The notes: generated by a model from the sequence alone, not told the origin. A stretch of DNA of 64,000 bases from Prionace glauca (GCA_037974335.1 CM075760.1:58805812-58869811); one strand, 5' to 3'. Shown: positions 32,684 to 44,304, counted from the first letter of the stretch. Numbers and translations: made by a program.

Positions 32684-34955
32684 AATGGAGAGAATCGGAG
32701 AAAGATCGATGGAGAGGGAGAGGAGGAGGTGGCTCACTGACTCTCTCACCCTCACCCTCATTCACTCACTCACCCTCAATCTCTCATCCTCACTCAAATA
32801 ACTTCACTCACTCACCCTCACTTACCCATCTTCCCTCACTGACACACTCTCACTCACTCACCCTCATTCACTCACCCTCAATCTCTCATCCTCACTCAAA
32901 GAACTTCACTCACTCACCCTCACTTAATCACCTTCCCTCACTGACACACACTCTCTCACTCACTCACCCTCATATGTAGAGAATCGGGAAAAGATCGATG
33001 GAGAGGGAGAGGAGGAGGTGGCTCACTGACTCTCACCCTCACCCTCACTCACTCACTCACCCTCCATCTCTCATCCTCACTCAAATAACTTCACTCACTC
33101 ACCCTCAATCTCTCATCCTCACTCAAATAACTTCACTCACTCACCCTCACTTACCCTCCTTCCCTCACTGACACACTCTGATTCACTCAACCTCATTCAC
33201 TCACCCTCAATCTCTCATCCTCACTCAAAGAACTTCACTCACTCACCCTCAGTTACCAACCTTGCCTCACTGACACACTCTCACTCACTCACCCTCATTC
33301 ACTCACCCTCACTCACTCAACCACAATCACTCACCCACAGTCACTCATTCTCATTTACGCTTACTCACTCGCCCTCATTCACTCACCCTTGTTCACTCAC
33401 CCACCCTCACGCACTCGCCCTCAAGCATTCCCCCTCACACACTCGCCCTCACACACACTCGTTCTCATGCACTCGCCCTTACGCACTCATCCTCATGCAC
33501 TCAACCTCATGCACTCAACCTCATGCACTCAACCTCAAGCACTCAAACTCATGCACTCAAACTCAGAAACTCACTGATCCTGATTCACCCTGAGTCACTC
33601 ACCCTCACACGCTCACTCACTCATAATCACTCACTCATATTCATTCACTCACTCTCATCCATCGCCATTCACACTCACACAAGCCACCCTCATTCAACCT
33701 CACTCGTTCACTCAAACACACGCCCTGACTCACTCATCCTCACACCCTCACACACTCACTCACTCACAATCACTCACTCATATTCGCTCACTCACTCTCA
33801 TCCATCCTCACTCACCCACAAACACTCATTCAACCTCAATCACACACCCTGCCTCACTCACTCTCACACCCTGACTGATTCACTCACTCTCACACCCTCA
33901 GTCACGCACCCACATTCACTCACTCACTCACACGCACTCACCCTCACGCACTCACCCTCACGCGCCCTCATTAACTCACTGTCACTCAGCCACCCACACT
34001 CATACACCATCACTCACTCAACCTCACTCACTAAACCTCACTCACTGACTTAGACCCTCAGTCAGTCACCAACATTCATACTCACCTTCATTCACTCATC
34101 CTACTAATCCACCTTCACTCACCCAGTCTCACTCACTCTCACTCACTCATCCCACTAATCCACCCTCACTCACCCAGTCTCACTCAGTCTCACTCACCCT
34201 CACTCACTCACCCCATTCTCTCACACTTACCCACCTTCACTCATCCAGTCTCACTCACTCTCACTCGCACTCACTCAGTCACCTACCCACTCTCAATCAA
34301 CCTGACTCACCCTCACAAACTCAAGCTCAATGACCCTCTCTGTCTCTCTCACTTGCGCCACCTCACCCATTCAAACTCACTCAGACTCACGCACTTACAT
34401 TCACTCACACACCCTCACATCCTAATCATCACTCAACATCACGCACCCTAACTCACAAATCCTCAATCACTCGTCCTCATCACTCACTCACCCTCACTCT
34501 CCCACCCATCCACATTCTCCCTCACACACTCTCACACACCACCCTTAGTAACAGACCCTGATTCACTCACTCTCACCCCTCACTTACTCAGTTACATTCA
34601 CTCCCTCACCCTCATTCACTCAATCTCACTCACTTTCACTCACCCACCTCCACTAACCTTCACACATCTTCACTCACTCTCCCTCATACTTTCAATCTTG
34701 CTTACCTCCACTCAGCCAACCACCTTCACTCACATTCAGTCTCCTCCACTCACCTACCCTCTCTCACACACCCTCATTTACTCAGGCTCTCTCACCCTCA
34801 CCCACACTTATTCACCATCAATCACTCATCATCACTCAAAGAACTTCACCCACTCACCTTCCGTCACACATACACCATCACTCATCCACTCTCACTCATT
34901 TAATCACTCACCCTCACACACTCACATTCTCTCACTCACACTCACTGAATCTGTG
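32684..34955. repeat. CACTCACCCT minisatellite array, 2.3 kb
   Basis: Long array of CACTCACTCACCCTCA-type units, pyrimidine-rich on the + strand. It begins with a roughly 290-bp tandem duplication: GATCGATGGAGAGGGAGAGG and GGAGGTGGCTCACTGACTCT occur at about 32706-32750 and again at about 32995-33040. Frames here are artefacts. Confidence 0.92.
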
Positions 34956-34977
34956 TGGTGAGGGTCTGCAACGAGAG

Positions 34978-35700
34978 AGAAGAAAGATCTCAAGCTGCAG
35001 TTTGGTGTTCAAAGGTGGGAGCTGCCCTGGGAGTGCAGAGAGCTGGAGGGAATCCCTGGGGGCTCGGGGCCAGGGGCAATGACAAATAGTCAGGGGAGAA
35101 CAGGAGGCGAGGGAAATGGCAGAGAGCCGGGGTGGGGGGAGGGCAGAGAGCCAGGGGAAACAGCAGAGAGCTGGGGGAAGGGCAGAGAGGCGGGGAACAG
35201 GGCGGAAAGCCAGGGGAAAGGTTAGAGAGAGAGGGGAAAGGACAGGGAGCAGGGGAAAGGGCAGAGAGACCAGTGAAAGGGGAGAGAGCTGAAAGAAAGG
35301 GCAGAGAGATGGGGGAAAGGGCAGAAAGACCAGGGAAAGGGGAGAGAACCAGGAAAAAGGGCGGGGAGGCACGAAAAAGGGCACGGAGGCAGCAGAAAGG
35401 CCAGAGAGCCGAGGGGAAGGGCAGAGAGCCCAGGGAAAAGGGCAGGAGAGTCAGGGGGAAAGGTCAGCGAGCCGGGGGAAAGGAGAAAGAGGGGAGGTAG
35501 CAGGGACAGAGAGCTGAGGGAAAGAGCAGAAAGCCGGGGGAGAGGGCACAGAGCTGTAGGGAAGTGTAGAGAACCAGGTGGAAATACAGAGAGCTGGATA
35601 AAAGGGGAAAAGAGCCACCGTGAAAGGCAGAGAGCCAGTGGAAAGGGCAAAGAGCTGGGGGAAATGGGCAGAGAGCGGGTGACTGATGGGCAGAGTGAAG
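34978..35700 (+). repeat. Purine-rich ~20-bp tandem repeat, switch-region-like
   Basis: About 30 units of CAGAGAGC(C/T)GGGGGAAAGGG, mean length 20 bp, almost pure G/A on the coding strand. At least eight units or flanking phrases carry AGCT, as in GAGAGCTGGGGG (about 35168), GAGAGCTGGAGG (about 35038), GAGAGCTGAGGG (about 35508) and AGAGCTGGGGG (about 35652). GAGCTGGGG is the type of word found in mammalian Smu. Position between JH and CH1, G-rich non-template strand and AGCT density all match what is known of class-switch regions, but length is small (0.7 kb) and function is inference. Confidence 0.85.
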
Positions 35701-36002
35701 GGGTTCAGAATAGAGCTAGCACCACAATCAACTCATCTGTAATCTCAGTGAATGATAGAGGAGACTTCAGGGCCCAAATGGGAAACTCTTGGTATTAATG
35801 TATGATCCCTCAATGAGTCAATGTTGGATTTATTTGAATTTATAATCACATTTAGAGTTTCCTGATCATTCAGTAATTATTCATTCCGGAGGTATTTTTG
35901 AAGCAAAGTCACTAATCTCGGTTTTGTGGAGTGAGAGGCAGTGAGTTGGAGAGAGGAAGGGGCATCAATCAGTTTGAACCCAGGCAATTTCCAAAACTAG
36001 TG

Positions 36003-36120
36003 TGGAGATGCCGGAGTAAGGTTGGTGTGGGCACAGTAAGGATTCTCACAACACCAGGTTAAAGTCCAACAGGTTTATTTGGAATCACAAACTGTTGGAG
36101 CTCCCTCATCAGGTGAGTGG
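36003..36120 (+). mobile_element. One-ended fragment of the foldback element
   Basis: GTGTGGAGATGCCGGAGTAA, CACAACACCAGGTTAAAGTC and CAACAGGTTTATTTGGAATC match the end of the palindromic element at 47770-48597. Only about 115 bp of one end is present. Confidence 0.75.
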
Positions 36121-36454
36121 ATAGTCTGAATGAAGGGAGAACTTCTTCATCACAAAGTGTTGTTGTTTGAAAAATAAACAGCGGTTCATCACACACTGCT
36201 GCTGTTGAGAAATAAATAGTTGCTGCAATAATGGAGACAATCTTTGCTGTTCTCTGTCAATCCAATGAATGATATGTCATTGTGAGACTAACAGAATGTG
36301 TTTTTTTTCTTCCTAATTTGATAGAAGTGGAGACAGGGATATGAGTTTCTACAGAGATGACAATTCCCAAATGATAGAAGTAACATCTCAAAGGCGGATG
36401 AAAGATTTAATCGGGAAATATTAGGGATAAGTTCATAATTCTAATCAATGTTGG

Positions 36455-36605
36455 AGATAGAAACATAGAAAATAGAAGCTGGAATTGGCCATTAGGCCCT
36501 CTGAGCCTACTCCGCCATTCATTTTGGTCAGAGCTCATCACTATCCTGATCACACCGACTACCCATATCCCTTCATACATTTAACACCAAGACCTATATC
36601 TAATA
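36455..36605 (-). mobile_element. CR1-type 3' tail, antisense
   Basis: GAAACATAGAAAATAGAAGC, GGCCATTAGGCCCTCTGAGC and CCCATATCCCTTCATACATT form an antisense CR1-like 3' end ending about 80 bp before CH1. Confidence 0.65.
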
Positions 36606-36686
36606 TAGAAACCTATTTGTAACAATATGTTTGTTGACTTAATAAACGCAAGAGTCTAACTTGTTCAATTGGCTATTCTTTCCCAG

Positions 36687-36980
36687 CGACACCGTCTCCG
36701 CCCAATCTCTACGGCCTGGTCTCCCCGTGTCAGCAACAGAACTCCGACGGCTCCATCACCTTCGGATGTTTGGCGATGGATTACTCTCCAGATGTTTCCA
36801 AACTGACCTGGAAGAAAAATGGGCAAACGGTCCTCAGTAAGACTTATCCATCAGTGAGAAACACGAAAGGAACCTACACCCTGAGCAGCCAGTTAACCAT
36901 CAGCGACTCAGCGGGAGAATGCCCCAGAATTGACTGTGAGGTTCGACACATGAGCACAGTCAAGAGCATTGAAATACCAT
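36687..36980 (+). CDS. IgM constant exon CH1 (mu-like)
   Basis: First constant immunoglobulin domain, 98 codons, acceptor TTTCCCAG, donor GTAAGT at 36981, phase 1 at both ends. With the JH G it reads ATPSPPNLYGLVSPCQQQ..., then the domain pair FGCLAMDYSPDVSKLTWKKN and CPRIDCEVRH, giving the B- and F-strand Cys and the C-strand Trp. The Cys in VSPCQQQ near the N-terminus may bond the light chain. The fold pairs with the light-chain constant domain. Open, no defect. Confidence 0.95.
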
Positions 36981-37119
36981 GTAAGTGTTTGGAGCTTGTG
37001 TGAAACAGAAACACTGGGGTTAACATGTAGGGCCTTGGTTATAACTCATTTAAATAGATGTGCATCATCCGGCCCTCTGGATTGGTCCAGTTAGTGTCTA
37101 TTGACTGCAAATGAGTTAG

Positions 37120-37345
37120 AACATAGAACCTTGAACATTACAGTGCAGTACAGGCCCTTCGGCCCTCGATGTTGCGCCGAACAGTGGAACCAATCTAATG
37201 ACCCTCTAACCTAAACTATTCCAATGTCATCCATATGCCTATCCACTGACCATTTGAACGCCCTTAAAGTTGGCAAGTCCACAACTGCTGCAGGCAGGGC
37301 ATTCCACGCCCTCTCTACCCTCTGTTGAGAAATGCTTAATTGATA
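37120..37345 (-). mobile_element. CR1-type 3' fragment in CH1-CH2 intron, antisense
   Basis: ACATAGAACCTTGAACATTA, GTACAGGCCCTTCGGCCCTC and GCAGGGCATTCCACGCCCTC are the antisense of a CR1 tail and C-terminus (RAWNALPAAVVDLPTLRAFK on the minus strand). It occupies most of the 385-bp intron and stops about 20 bp before the CH2 acceptor tract. Confidence 0.8.
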
Positions 37346-37365
37346 TGTTTTTTTTTTCCCTGAAG

Positions 37366-37683
37366 GTGATCCTGAGCCTAAGATCCCTCCAACTGTTATC
37401 CTCACCGTGAGTTCCAGTGAAGAAATCTCACACAGGAAATTCGCAATCATCGTCTGTTCAATCATCGATTTCCAGCCAGGGTCAATGGAAGTGAGTTGGC
37501 TGAAGAATGGGGAACCCACGCATTCAGGAATTGTCACCTCTCCCCCCTGTGAAGTGAACGGGAACTTCTCGGCCAGCAGTCGGCTGACAGTCTCCGCTGG
37601 GGAATGGTTCAGCAAAGCGGTCTATACCTGCCAGGTCACTCATCAAGAATTCACTCAGAGTCTGAACATCAGCGCATCTCAGG
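37366..37683 (+). CDS. IgM constant exon CH2
   Basis: 106 codons, acceptor CCCTGAAG, donor GTAAGA at 37684, phase 1 both ends. Reads [20 protein letters not shown], with domain residues [20 protein letters not shown] and VYTCQVTH. Two N-glycosylation sequons, NFS in NGNFSASS and NIS in SLNISAS. An extra Cys lies in SPPCEVNG, a candidate for inter-chain bonding, and one at the N-terminal border codon. Open and intact. Confidence 0.95.
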
Positions 37684-37894
37684 GTAAGAAACTCAAACAG
37701 AGAACAACATATATCATTCTGATGTTAATCAGAATTAGGGATCTATTCAAGTTGGTACAAAGCATTGAACAACTTGTAAGTTATTGCCATGTAGTTTGCT
37801 GCATTAGGACAATATCTCATTCAGAATTTGATCAGAAAAACATTTTTTTGTTCTACCTTCCTGAGATGTGCATTTATTTCCCAAACCTGACGGC

Positions 37895-38165
37895 ACTGAA
37901 GTGTCACTCCCGTTGCTGTGAATCTTGAGTCACATGCATGCCAGGCCAGATAAAGACAGCAGGTTGATTTTGGTAAGGAACATTTGTGAACTAGGAGGGG
38001 TTTTACAGCAATAGCTTCATGAGAACCATTTCAACTTTGAATTATAGATTTTTACAAAATTCAAATTTCATATCTGCAATGATGGGTTTCGAATCTGTGT
38101 CCCCAGAGTCTTGCCCTAGGTTATAAGTCCATTGACAACACCATATACCACAGCCTCCCCTTAAA
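37895..38165 (-). mobile_element. Second-family SINE in CH2-CH3 intron, antisense
   Basis: GCATGCCAGGCCAGATAAAG, TGATGGGTTTCGAATCTGTG and TTGCCCTAGGTTATAAGTCC, ending CACCATATACCACAGCCTCC. Decayed tRNA-like head at the right end. Confidence 0.55.
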
Positions 38166-38598
38166 AGAGTGCCCCCTTTCGGTTTGAAGCAATATAGTGA
38201 GTGAGGTGGCCTTGATGTCAGCTTGTTCCTGAGACAGCTGGTAAAATTTGGAGAGACAGTAGGTGTGAGAATGTTTCATAGGTCACAGCACAGGGTAAAA
38301 TATTAGAAAGTGCATCCACCCTATTTATAAACCAACGGTCAGTACTTTTTCCCTGAGTTCAGGATGGTGTGTTTGTTTGGGAATTCTCCAATTCTGATTC
38401 ATGGAAATGTTACCGCTGCTCCAATATTTAATACAGGAAATAATTCCATACAGCAAGCTGGCTTCCCATTCGCCATGGAAGGTGAAAGGCGAGAGTTAGA
38501 GATTGATATATTGAAGGCGACTTTGTCTCCTTCCGGCTGAAGACTGCTGTCCTGTTTCTGAAGGGGAACTAGGGCTCATTTTCATTTCTCATTCACAG

Positions 38599-38907
38599 AT
38601 CCTCTCCCGTGCCTTGATACCACAGTGAAGATACAGCCACCACCAATAGAACAAGTCTTACTGGAGGCGACCGCGACCTTAACCTGCATCATTTCTAATG
38701 CTCCTCATGGCATTGACGTGTCCTGGATCCGAGACAGGAAGTATTTGAAATCAGAGATTGCCGAAAAGCCCGGAGCGGATCGTGACAGCGTGATCAGCAA
38801 ATTAAGCATCTCCACACAAGCCTGGCTGAGTGCGGCTGTGTTTGAGTGCGTGGTGAGCCATCAGGATCTGCCGACTCCTTTAAGAGCATCTATCCACAAG
38901 GAAACAG
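38599..38907 (+). CDS. IgM constant exon CH3
   Basis: 103 codons, acceptor TTCACAG, donor GTGAGC at 38908, phase 1 both ends. Reads [40 protein letters not shown], and [19 protein letters not shown]. Canonical Cys pair and Trp present. The early Cys (PLPC) is another candidate inter-chain bond. No sequon. Intact. Confidence 0.95.
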
Positions 38908-38934
38908 GTGAGCTGAGAGATTGAAGCAATAAAT

Positions 38935-39525
38935 GTGGGGTCAACAGCAGGGTTCTGAGTAATGTGGAGGAACAGGGAGATCCTGGGGTTCATATCCACA
39001 GATCTCTGAAGGTTGCCACTCAAGTGGATAGAGCCGTGAAGAAGGCTTAAAGTGTGTTAGTGTTTATTAACAGGGGGTTTGAGTTTAAGAGCCGTGGGGT
39101 TATGCTGCAACTGTACAGGGCCTTGGTGAGACCACATTAGGAATATTGTGTGCAGTTCTAGTCACCTCACTATAAGAAGGATGTGGAAGCATTGGAGTGA
39201 GTGCAGAGGAGATTTACCAGGATGCTGTCTGGTTTGGAGGGTAGGTCTTATGAGGAAAGGTTGAGGGAGCTAGGGCTTTTCTCCTTAGAGCGGAGGAGGA
39301 TGAGAGGCGAACTCTCCTGAACTAAACGACTGTGGGCCGATTGATATTTTTCTGGGGAGTTTGATGTGTTGATGAGTGAAAAGTGAACTGTAGGCGATGT
39401 TATTGTGTTTAGATTGAAGAAGAAGGGAGGAGCCTGATGTGGAGCATCAAAAACCAGAAAACCAAAAAGAAAAAGTAGATCGGTTGGGCCGAATGGCCTG
39501 ATTCTGTGCTGTAAACTTTCTGAAT
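38935..39525 (+). mobile_element. CR1-type fragment in CH3-CH4 intron
   Basis: Degenerate codons for the RT C-terminus (GGTTATGCTGCAACTGTACA, GGGCCTTGGTGAGACCACAT, GTGCAGAGGAGATTTACCAG) followed by a 3' tail near 39480 (TTGGGCCGAATGGCCTGATT). Sense orientation. Several stops. Confidence 0.8.
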
Positions 39526-39709
39526 CTTTCCATTCCACCCCCCCCCCCTGAGTTATTTGAGAAAACAATTGTGTTCACCTCCCCTCCAAGCTGCAAATCA
39601 AAAATGAGTTAAAATCAGAAGCGAAGCACATTTTCCTGATATCTCACCAGTGGTTTCATTGTCTCCAGAATTCTCCAGTTTATTGACATTTATTGTACAT
39701 TTTCTGCAG

Positions 39710-40101
39710 ATCCAAATCCGCGGGAACCGGTCGTCTCTGTCCTCCTGCCCTCGGCAGAAGACGTCTCCGCTCAGAGTTTCGTCTCCCTCAGCTGCTTAGT
39801 GAGAGGTTTCTCCCCCCGAGAGATCTTCGTCAAATGGACCGTCAATGACAAGCCGGTGAATCCCGGGAACTACAGGAACACCGAGGTGGTGGCGGAGAAC
39901 GGCGATAGCTCCTTCTTCATGTACAGCCTGTTATCCATTGCAGCAGAGGAATGGTCCAGCGGCGCTTCTTACTCCTGTGTGGTGGGACATGAAGCCATCC
40001 CCTTGAAGATCATCAACAGAACAGTTGACAAATCCAGCGGTAAACCCAGTTTTGTGAACATTTCCCTTGCACTGATGGACACTGTTAATTCATGTCAATG
40101 A
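39710..40101 (+). CDS. IgM constant exon CH4 with secretory tail
   Basis: Acceptor TTTTCTGCAG. The domain reads [40 protein letters not shown] and [20 protein letters not shown]. Past KSSG the exon continues as the secreted tail, [20 protein letters not shown], stop TGA at 40099-40101. The tail has the NIS sequon and the penultimate Cys used by IgM to form polymers and bind J chain. A second sequon is NRT. An internal donor GGTAAA (exon end 40039, phase 1) is the known route for mu membrane mRNA and fits the TM1 exon exactly. Confidence 0.96.
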
Positions 40102-40128
40102 GAGTCACTCACTTCCATTAAAAACTAC

Positions 40129-40143
40129 AATAAAAAGAATAAA
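40129..40143 (+). terminator. Secretory IgM poly(A) signals
   Basis: Two overlapping-range AATAAA hexamers, 40129-40134 and 40138-40143, lie 28-42 bp after the secreted stop codon. Use of this site gives secreted IgM. Confidence 0.85.
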
Positions 40144-41100
40144 AACATTTTCCTCTAACGATCAATGAAATACCCAATTGTTTAAATGGTTGTTTTTCAG
40201 TTTTACTTCCATATCTTTGATTTTGAATCAGATATTTTTATGTCTCGGACCCAACATTGTTGAACCAATGCTCCCCGCGGAGATAGACACTGGGTCAGGG
40301 ATAGAGTAGAGCACATTCATTACAGGATTCTGCAAAATATCTTCACTGACTTTCCTCCCGCTGAGGGGAAAACACTCGGACATTTTTAACATGTCTGACA
40401 CACAAACACAACATTTAGATCTCTGTGTCCCTGTTTCTCTCATTGACCACCTCTTTAAGCTACTGCACCGCACCCACTGGGAACTGAAGTGAGGGTCACA
40501 CACAAAAAAACATGAAGAAATATTCCCCCCATCGGATTGAGAGAGAGTGAAATTGTTAACATCCTGGATTCCCACTAACCCAGCAAAGAGAGGGGAGGAG
40601 CAGTAGTTAATCCATGTCCCAAAACTTGTTCAATGAAAAGAGGAGGAATGTCATTATTTAATCCACTCACCTCTACCTCCTCAGTGGTTAGAACCATCAG
40701 GGACATTGTATCACCGGGTAGGGAGAGGGAAACTCTGAGCTCACTCTCCTCCCTCTCCCGTGTTTGGAAGGGAACAATTCTCTACTATAAGGACACAGTT
40801 GCCAACAGTACAAATTAGTTTCCGGTTTACTTGCTACAAATTTTGAAGTATCATTAACTTAATCATTGAAATATATCTATACGAATGCAACATAATTTTA
40901 AAATGTCTCAACACTCTTGTTCCTGTTAATCATCTGCTGGCATTGATTTCCCAGAATACAAATTTAAACAAGTCATAGATTCCTCCCCGGGTTTTAACTG
41001 TTCTGTCCCTGAGCTCTCTGAGATACATCAATGAATTATTTCATTCTCTCTCCTGATATCACCGTGCCCCTCACATAGATTACATTTCTACAGCAAATCA
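40144..41100. other. CH4-TM1 intron, first part
   Basis: About 1 kb with no gene and no repeat I can name. Open frames are short. Confidence 0.5.
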
Positions 41101-41234
41101 TTGAAAATATGTTCCATTATTCGGGTTGTCTGGATCATATTCACTTCACTATGGTCGGTGAAACTTGGAGCAACAGTTAAAAAAATACACACACTGATAA
41201 AACTGCCCAAAACTGTCACAATTATACATACATA

Positions 41235-42021
41235 CATAGGCGTACACACCCACACTCACACACTCACACAAACACTCACACACTCACTTTCACATACTCA
41301 CACACTCACATACTCACTCTCACACACTCACACACTACAAACACTGCACAAACACACACTATACATTCACACACAATCACACACACACTCACTCTCACAC
41401 ACACACACACTCACACACACATACACACACACTCACACATACAGACACACTAGACACTCACACACTCATTCACACACACACAAACACACACGCATACACA
41501 TACTCACTCTCACACACACTCACACACACACACTCACACACTACACACTCTCACATACACACACTCACACATACAGACACACTACACACTCACACATTCA
41601 TTCACACACTCATACACACATACACACACACACGCATACACACACACAGACACATGGACACAATTGCACAAATACACATACTCATACATATGCACACGAA
41701 TACAGAATGTTAATATACACACACAAACGCATACACATACTCCCACACACAGAAATATAGACAGGCACATTCAAATACAGACACAGAATCTCACAAATAT
41801 ACAATACACTCAAATACATACACAACAAAAACACAGATACATTCAGAAATACAAATGCACATTCACGGATCAGAACACACAATATACGCACAAACGAATT
41901 CAAAGAAGCACGATCCCACAAATACACTAATGGACCACACACATACAAACAAAAATACATGCATACACAAATACTCTCTCTCCCTTTCTCTTTCGCTCTC
42001 TCTGTCCCACACGCATCATGC

Positions 42022-42056
<35 letters not shown>

Positions 42057-42340
42057 CACACATGCATGCACAAGGGGGCAGACACCCGCTCACACAGACA
42101 CGGACTTGTACAAGAAGGCACAAAACAAAACATGCACACAACTTATCAATTATGTACAAACGCATGCAGAACCACATACAAACACACAAGTACACACTTA
42201 CATAAACATACGTGACTAGGTACACAGACACAAACACAAACACATACATGTGTACACACAATGCGGACAGATAACATGCATGCAGGTCCAAAACATACAC
42301 AAACAGATACACACACTCAAACAAATGCATATTCTCACAC
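41235..42340. repeat. CA-rich simple repeat, 1.1 kb
   Basis: Long imperfect (CA)n with CACACTCACA and CATACACA words, between the secretory poly(A) site and the membrane exons. It yields spurious His/Thr-rich frames on one strand and Val/Cys-rich frames on the other. Confidence 0.93.
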
Positions 42341-42724
42341 GTTCTCGCTGAAATGAATACTAATATAGAGACCCACAATGTTATACACATTATCACTTAT
42401 ACAGGGAAATACGTGTAACAATATTAACACACTGCATATAGAGGAACAGAGAACAAAACTTTTTCACACAAACATGTGGATGCAAACATTCACATGCTCA
42501 TACAGAACAGAACACCACGGGACACAATACTACACATGGAAACACAGGTATATGCTGACACATTGTTAAAATAACTATCAACACGGATTTACATGCACTA
42601 ACATGTTAACAGACCAGACACACACAGAAAGGGAAGGAAACATTACTCGAGTGACAGAAATTCACACATTGAAATAGGCAGAAACACGAGCACACGTTAA
42701 GAGTGGCATTAATAAATATACAGA

Positions 42725-42818
42725 GACTTCACACAATAGTAGTCATGTATCCACAATGTCTGAAGAATAAATTATACAAATTATACAAATTATCTACAAT
42801 GTCTGAAGAATAAATTAT
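42725..42818 (+). repeat. Short direct duplication
   Basis: ACAATGTCTGAAGAATAAAT occurs at about 42753 and again at about 42797, linked by ATTATACAA repeats. A local slip duplication beside the CA tracts. Confidence 0.7.
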
Positions 42819-42920
42819 ATACACAGACACACAACTACACAAATCAACAAACACAGACAAATGAATCCCTCATACACACAGATTAACTCAGGACCAAAGA
42901 TTAATGCAGCTCAGGAAGTG

Positions 42921-42924
<4 letters not shown>

Positions 42925-42990
<66 letters not shown>
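42925..42990. repeat. Perfect (CA)n microsatellite
   Basis: About 32 uninterrupted CA units, continuing as imperfect CA to about 43025. Likely length-variable between individuals. Confidence 0.95.
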
Positions 42991-43592
42991 CTCACACATA
43001 CACACGCACACAGACACACACACACAATCTTAAATATAAACGGCAGGTAAATGATGAAAGTAAAATTTAAGTGTGAATTTGAATGGACATACACACCGCG
43101 AACTATCCCAATTCTCAAAACACCGCCAAACACGTTGAGAAACTGAATTAAGCTCATGATTTACTAAACATTTCCACTGTAAATAAGCAAAGATTGGAAA
43201 TTACATCCCAGATCTTAAACAGCAGCATTCATAGTTTGCAGATCAGTCACCATCTGTGGAAACAATCATTGACAGGGGAATGTTCCTCTATATCAGTCAA
43301 AACATTCTTCAATAAGGGTTCGTGGCAAATAGTTTAAAATGAACTGATTCTCAAGAAAACACCTTCAGTGCTTTCTGACATGGACTCTCCAAGGAATACC
43401 AATAAGGATCAGGTGTGAAAATAGTTATGGAGATCTGTTACTGAGTGTCCTGATTTTAACAGGAGATATACATTGAAAATTAGACATCAGAATGAATGAA
43501 CAGTTTATGAAGGAGAACAGGGAAAAGAAAACAATGAGATTCCCTGGATAAATAAAGTAATCTAATTCCATTTCCTGGTCTCTGTCCCCCAG

Positions 43593-43720
43593 ACCCCACC
43601 GACCGCATCTGGATTGAAGACAGTGAGGATGATAACAGCAACATCTGGACAACCGCTTCCACATTCATCGTCCTGTTCTTCCTGAGCATTTTCTACAGTA
43701 CTGCCGTCACTCTAGTGAAG
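43593..43720 (+). CDS. IgM membrane exon TM1
   Basis: Acceptor TCTGTCCCCCAG, donor GTGAGA at 43721; 128 nt, entered in phase 1 from the CH4 internal donor at 40039. Reads [20 protein letters not shown]: an acidic extracellular linker, then the membrane span [20 protein letters not shown] and TLVK. The Thr/Ser-rich polar face of the span is the feature by which mu chains contact CD79 (family knowledge). This exon makes the B-cell receptor form. Confidence 0.95.
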
Positions 43721-43852
43721 GTGAGATGATTCAATTCACTCACATTTCAAACTGGCAGAATGGATTTGAAAAATCTCTCATTGTTTCACTGATTAAAAAC
43801 ATTAATGTCCCGCATCAGATACATCTGCTTCAATATTGCCTCTATTTTACAG

Positions 43853-43861
43853 ATCAAATGA
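43853..43861 (+). CDS. IgM membrane exon TM2
   Basis: Acceptor TCTATTTTACAG, then ATC AAA TGA: the last two residues (IK) and stop, giving a three- to four-residue cytoplasmic tail (KIK), as short as in other mu chains. The rest of the exon is 3' UTR to about 44330. TM1-TM2 intron is 132 bp. Confidence 0.9.
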   Translation: MK

Positions 43862-44304
43862 TGGGTTGAACGTTGGACGCTGAAGATTTCCCTCAGCTGA
43901 TTATAAAGATCTCTGTACAGCTCAACTACAATATCAGCTCTCGGTGACTGTATCAGTAAAATTCTCCCAGCTTATCATTCTGAATCTGTAACTGAGGTTA
44001 CCTTAGATTTTATTTCAGTTTTCAGTGTAAATTGTATGAGGCATTTTTGTTACAATGTAATTATGGTTAATAGTTTCCCCGGGGTTCAAGTTTCATGTGT
44101 AAATAAGAAACTTGTTTTATTTCTTATTCACATTTGTTAATTCCTCTTCCTATTAATGTCCTGTTTTCTATTTCTGGTATATGTAACAGATGTACAAATA
44201 TTGACGAATTCCCTGTGTATGTGTTCTATTTTCAATGTAAAGTTCGATCGTTATATTCACTTTTCTAACTTAAAAAAATCGTTGTAAAGTCTCTGAATTT
44301 TTAA

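Larger units (their letters stand above)
26178..36686 (+). other. JH-CH1 intron (10.5 kb), repeat-rich
   Basis: Bounded by GTAAGA at 26178 and TTTCCCAG at 36686. In order it holds degenerate long tandem repeats (26470-29950), an octamer (29120), an antisense LINE (30405), CA/CT repeats (30965-31830), a SINE (31834), CACTCACC-type minisatellite (32690-34955), a purine-rich AGCT-bearing tandem repeat (34978-35700), a foldback fragment (36003) and a CR1 scrap (36455). It is by far the longest intron of the gene and lies where mammals have the Emu enhancer and Smu switch region. No coding frame within. Confidence 0.8.

Noticed and set aside
32684-34955. Regular repeat array considered as CRISPR
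   Set aside because: Units are very short and have no unique spacers; the window is vertebrate nuclear DNA. It is a minisatellite.
35132-35650. Gly/Arg/Glu-rich and Pro/Leu-rich frames on both strands
   Set aside because: By-products of the purine-rich 20-bp tandem repeat; no domain.
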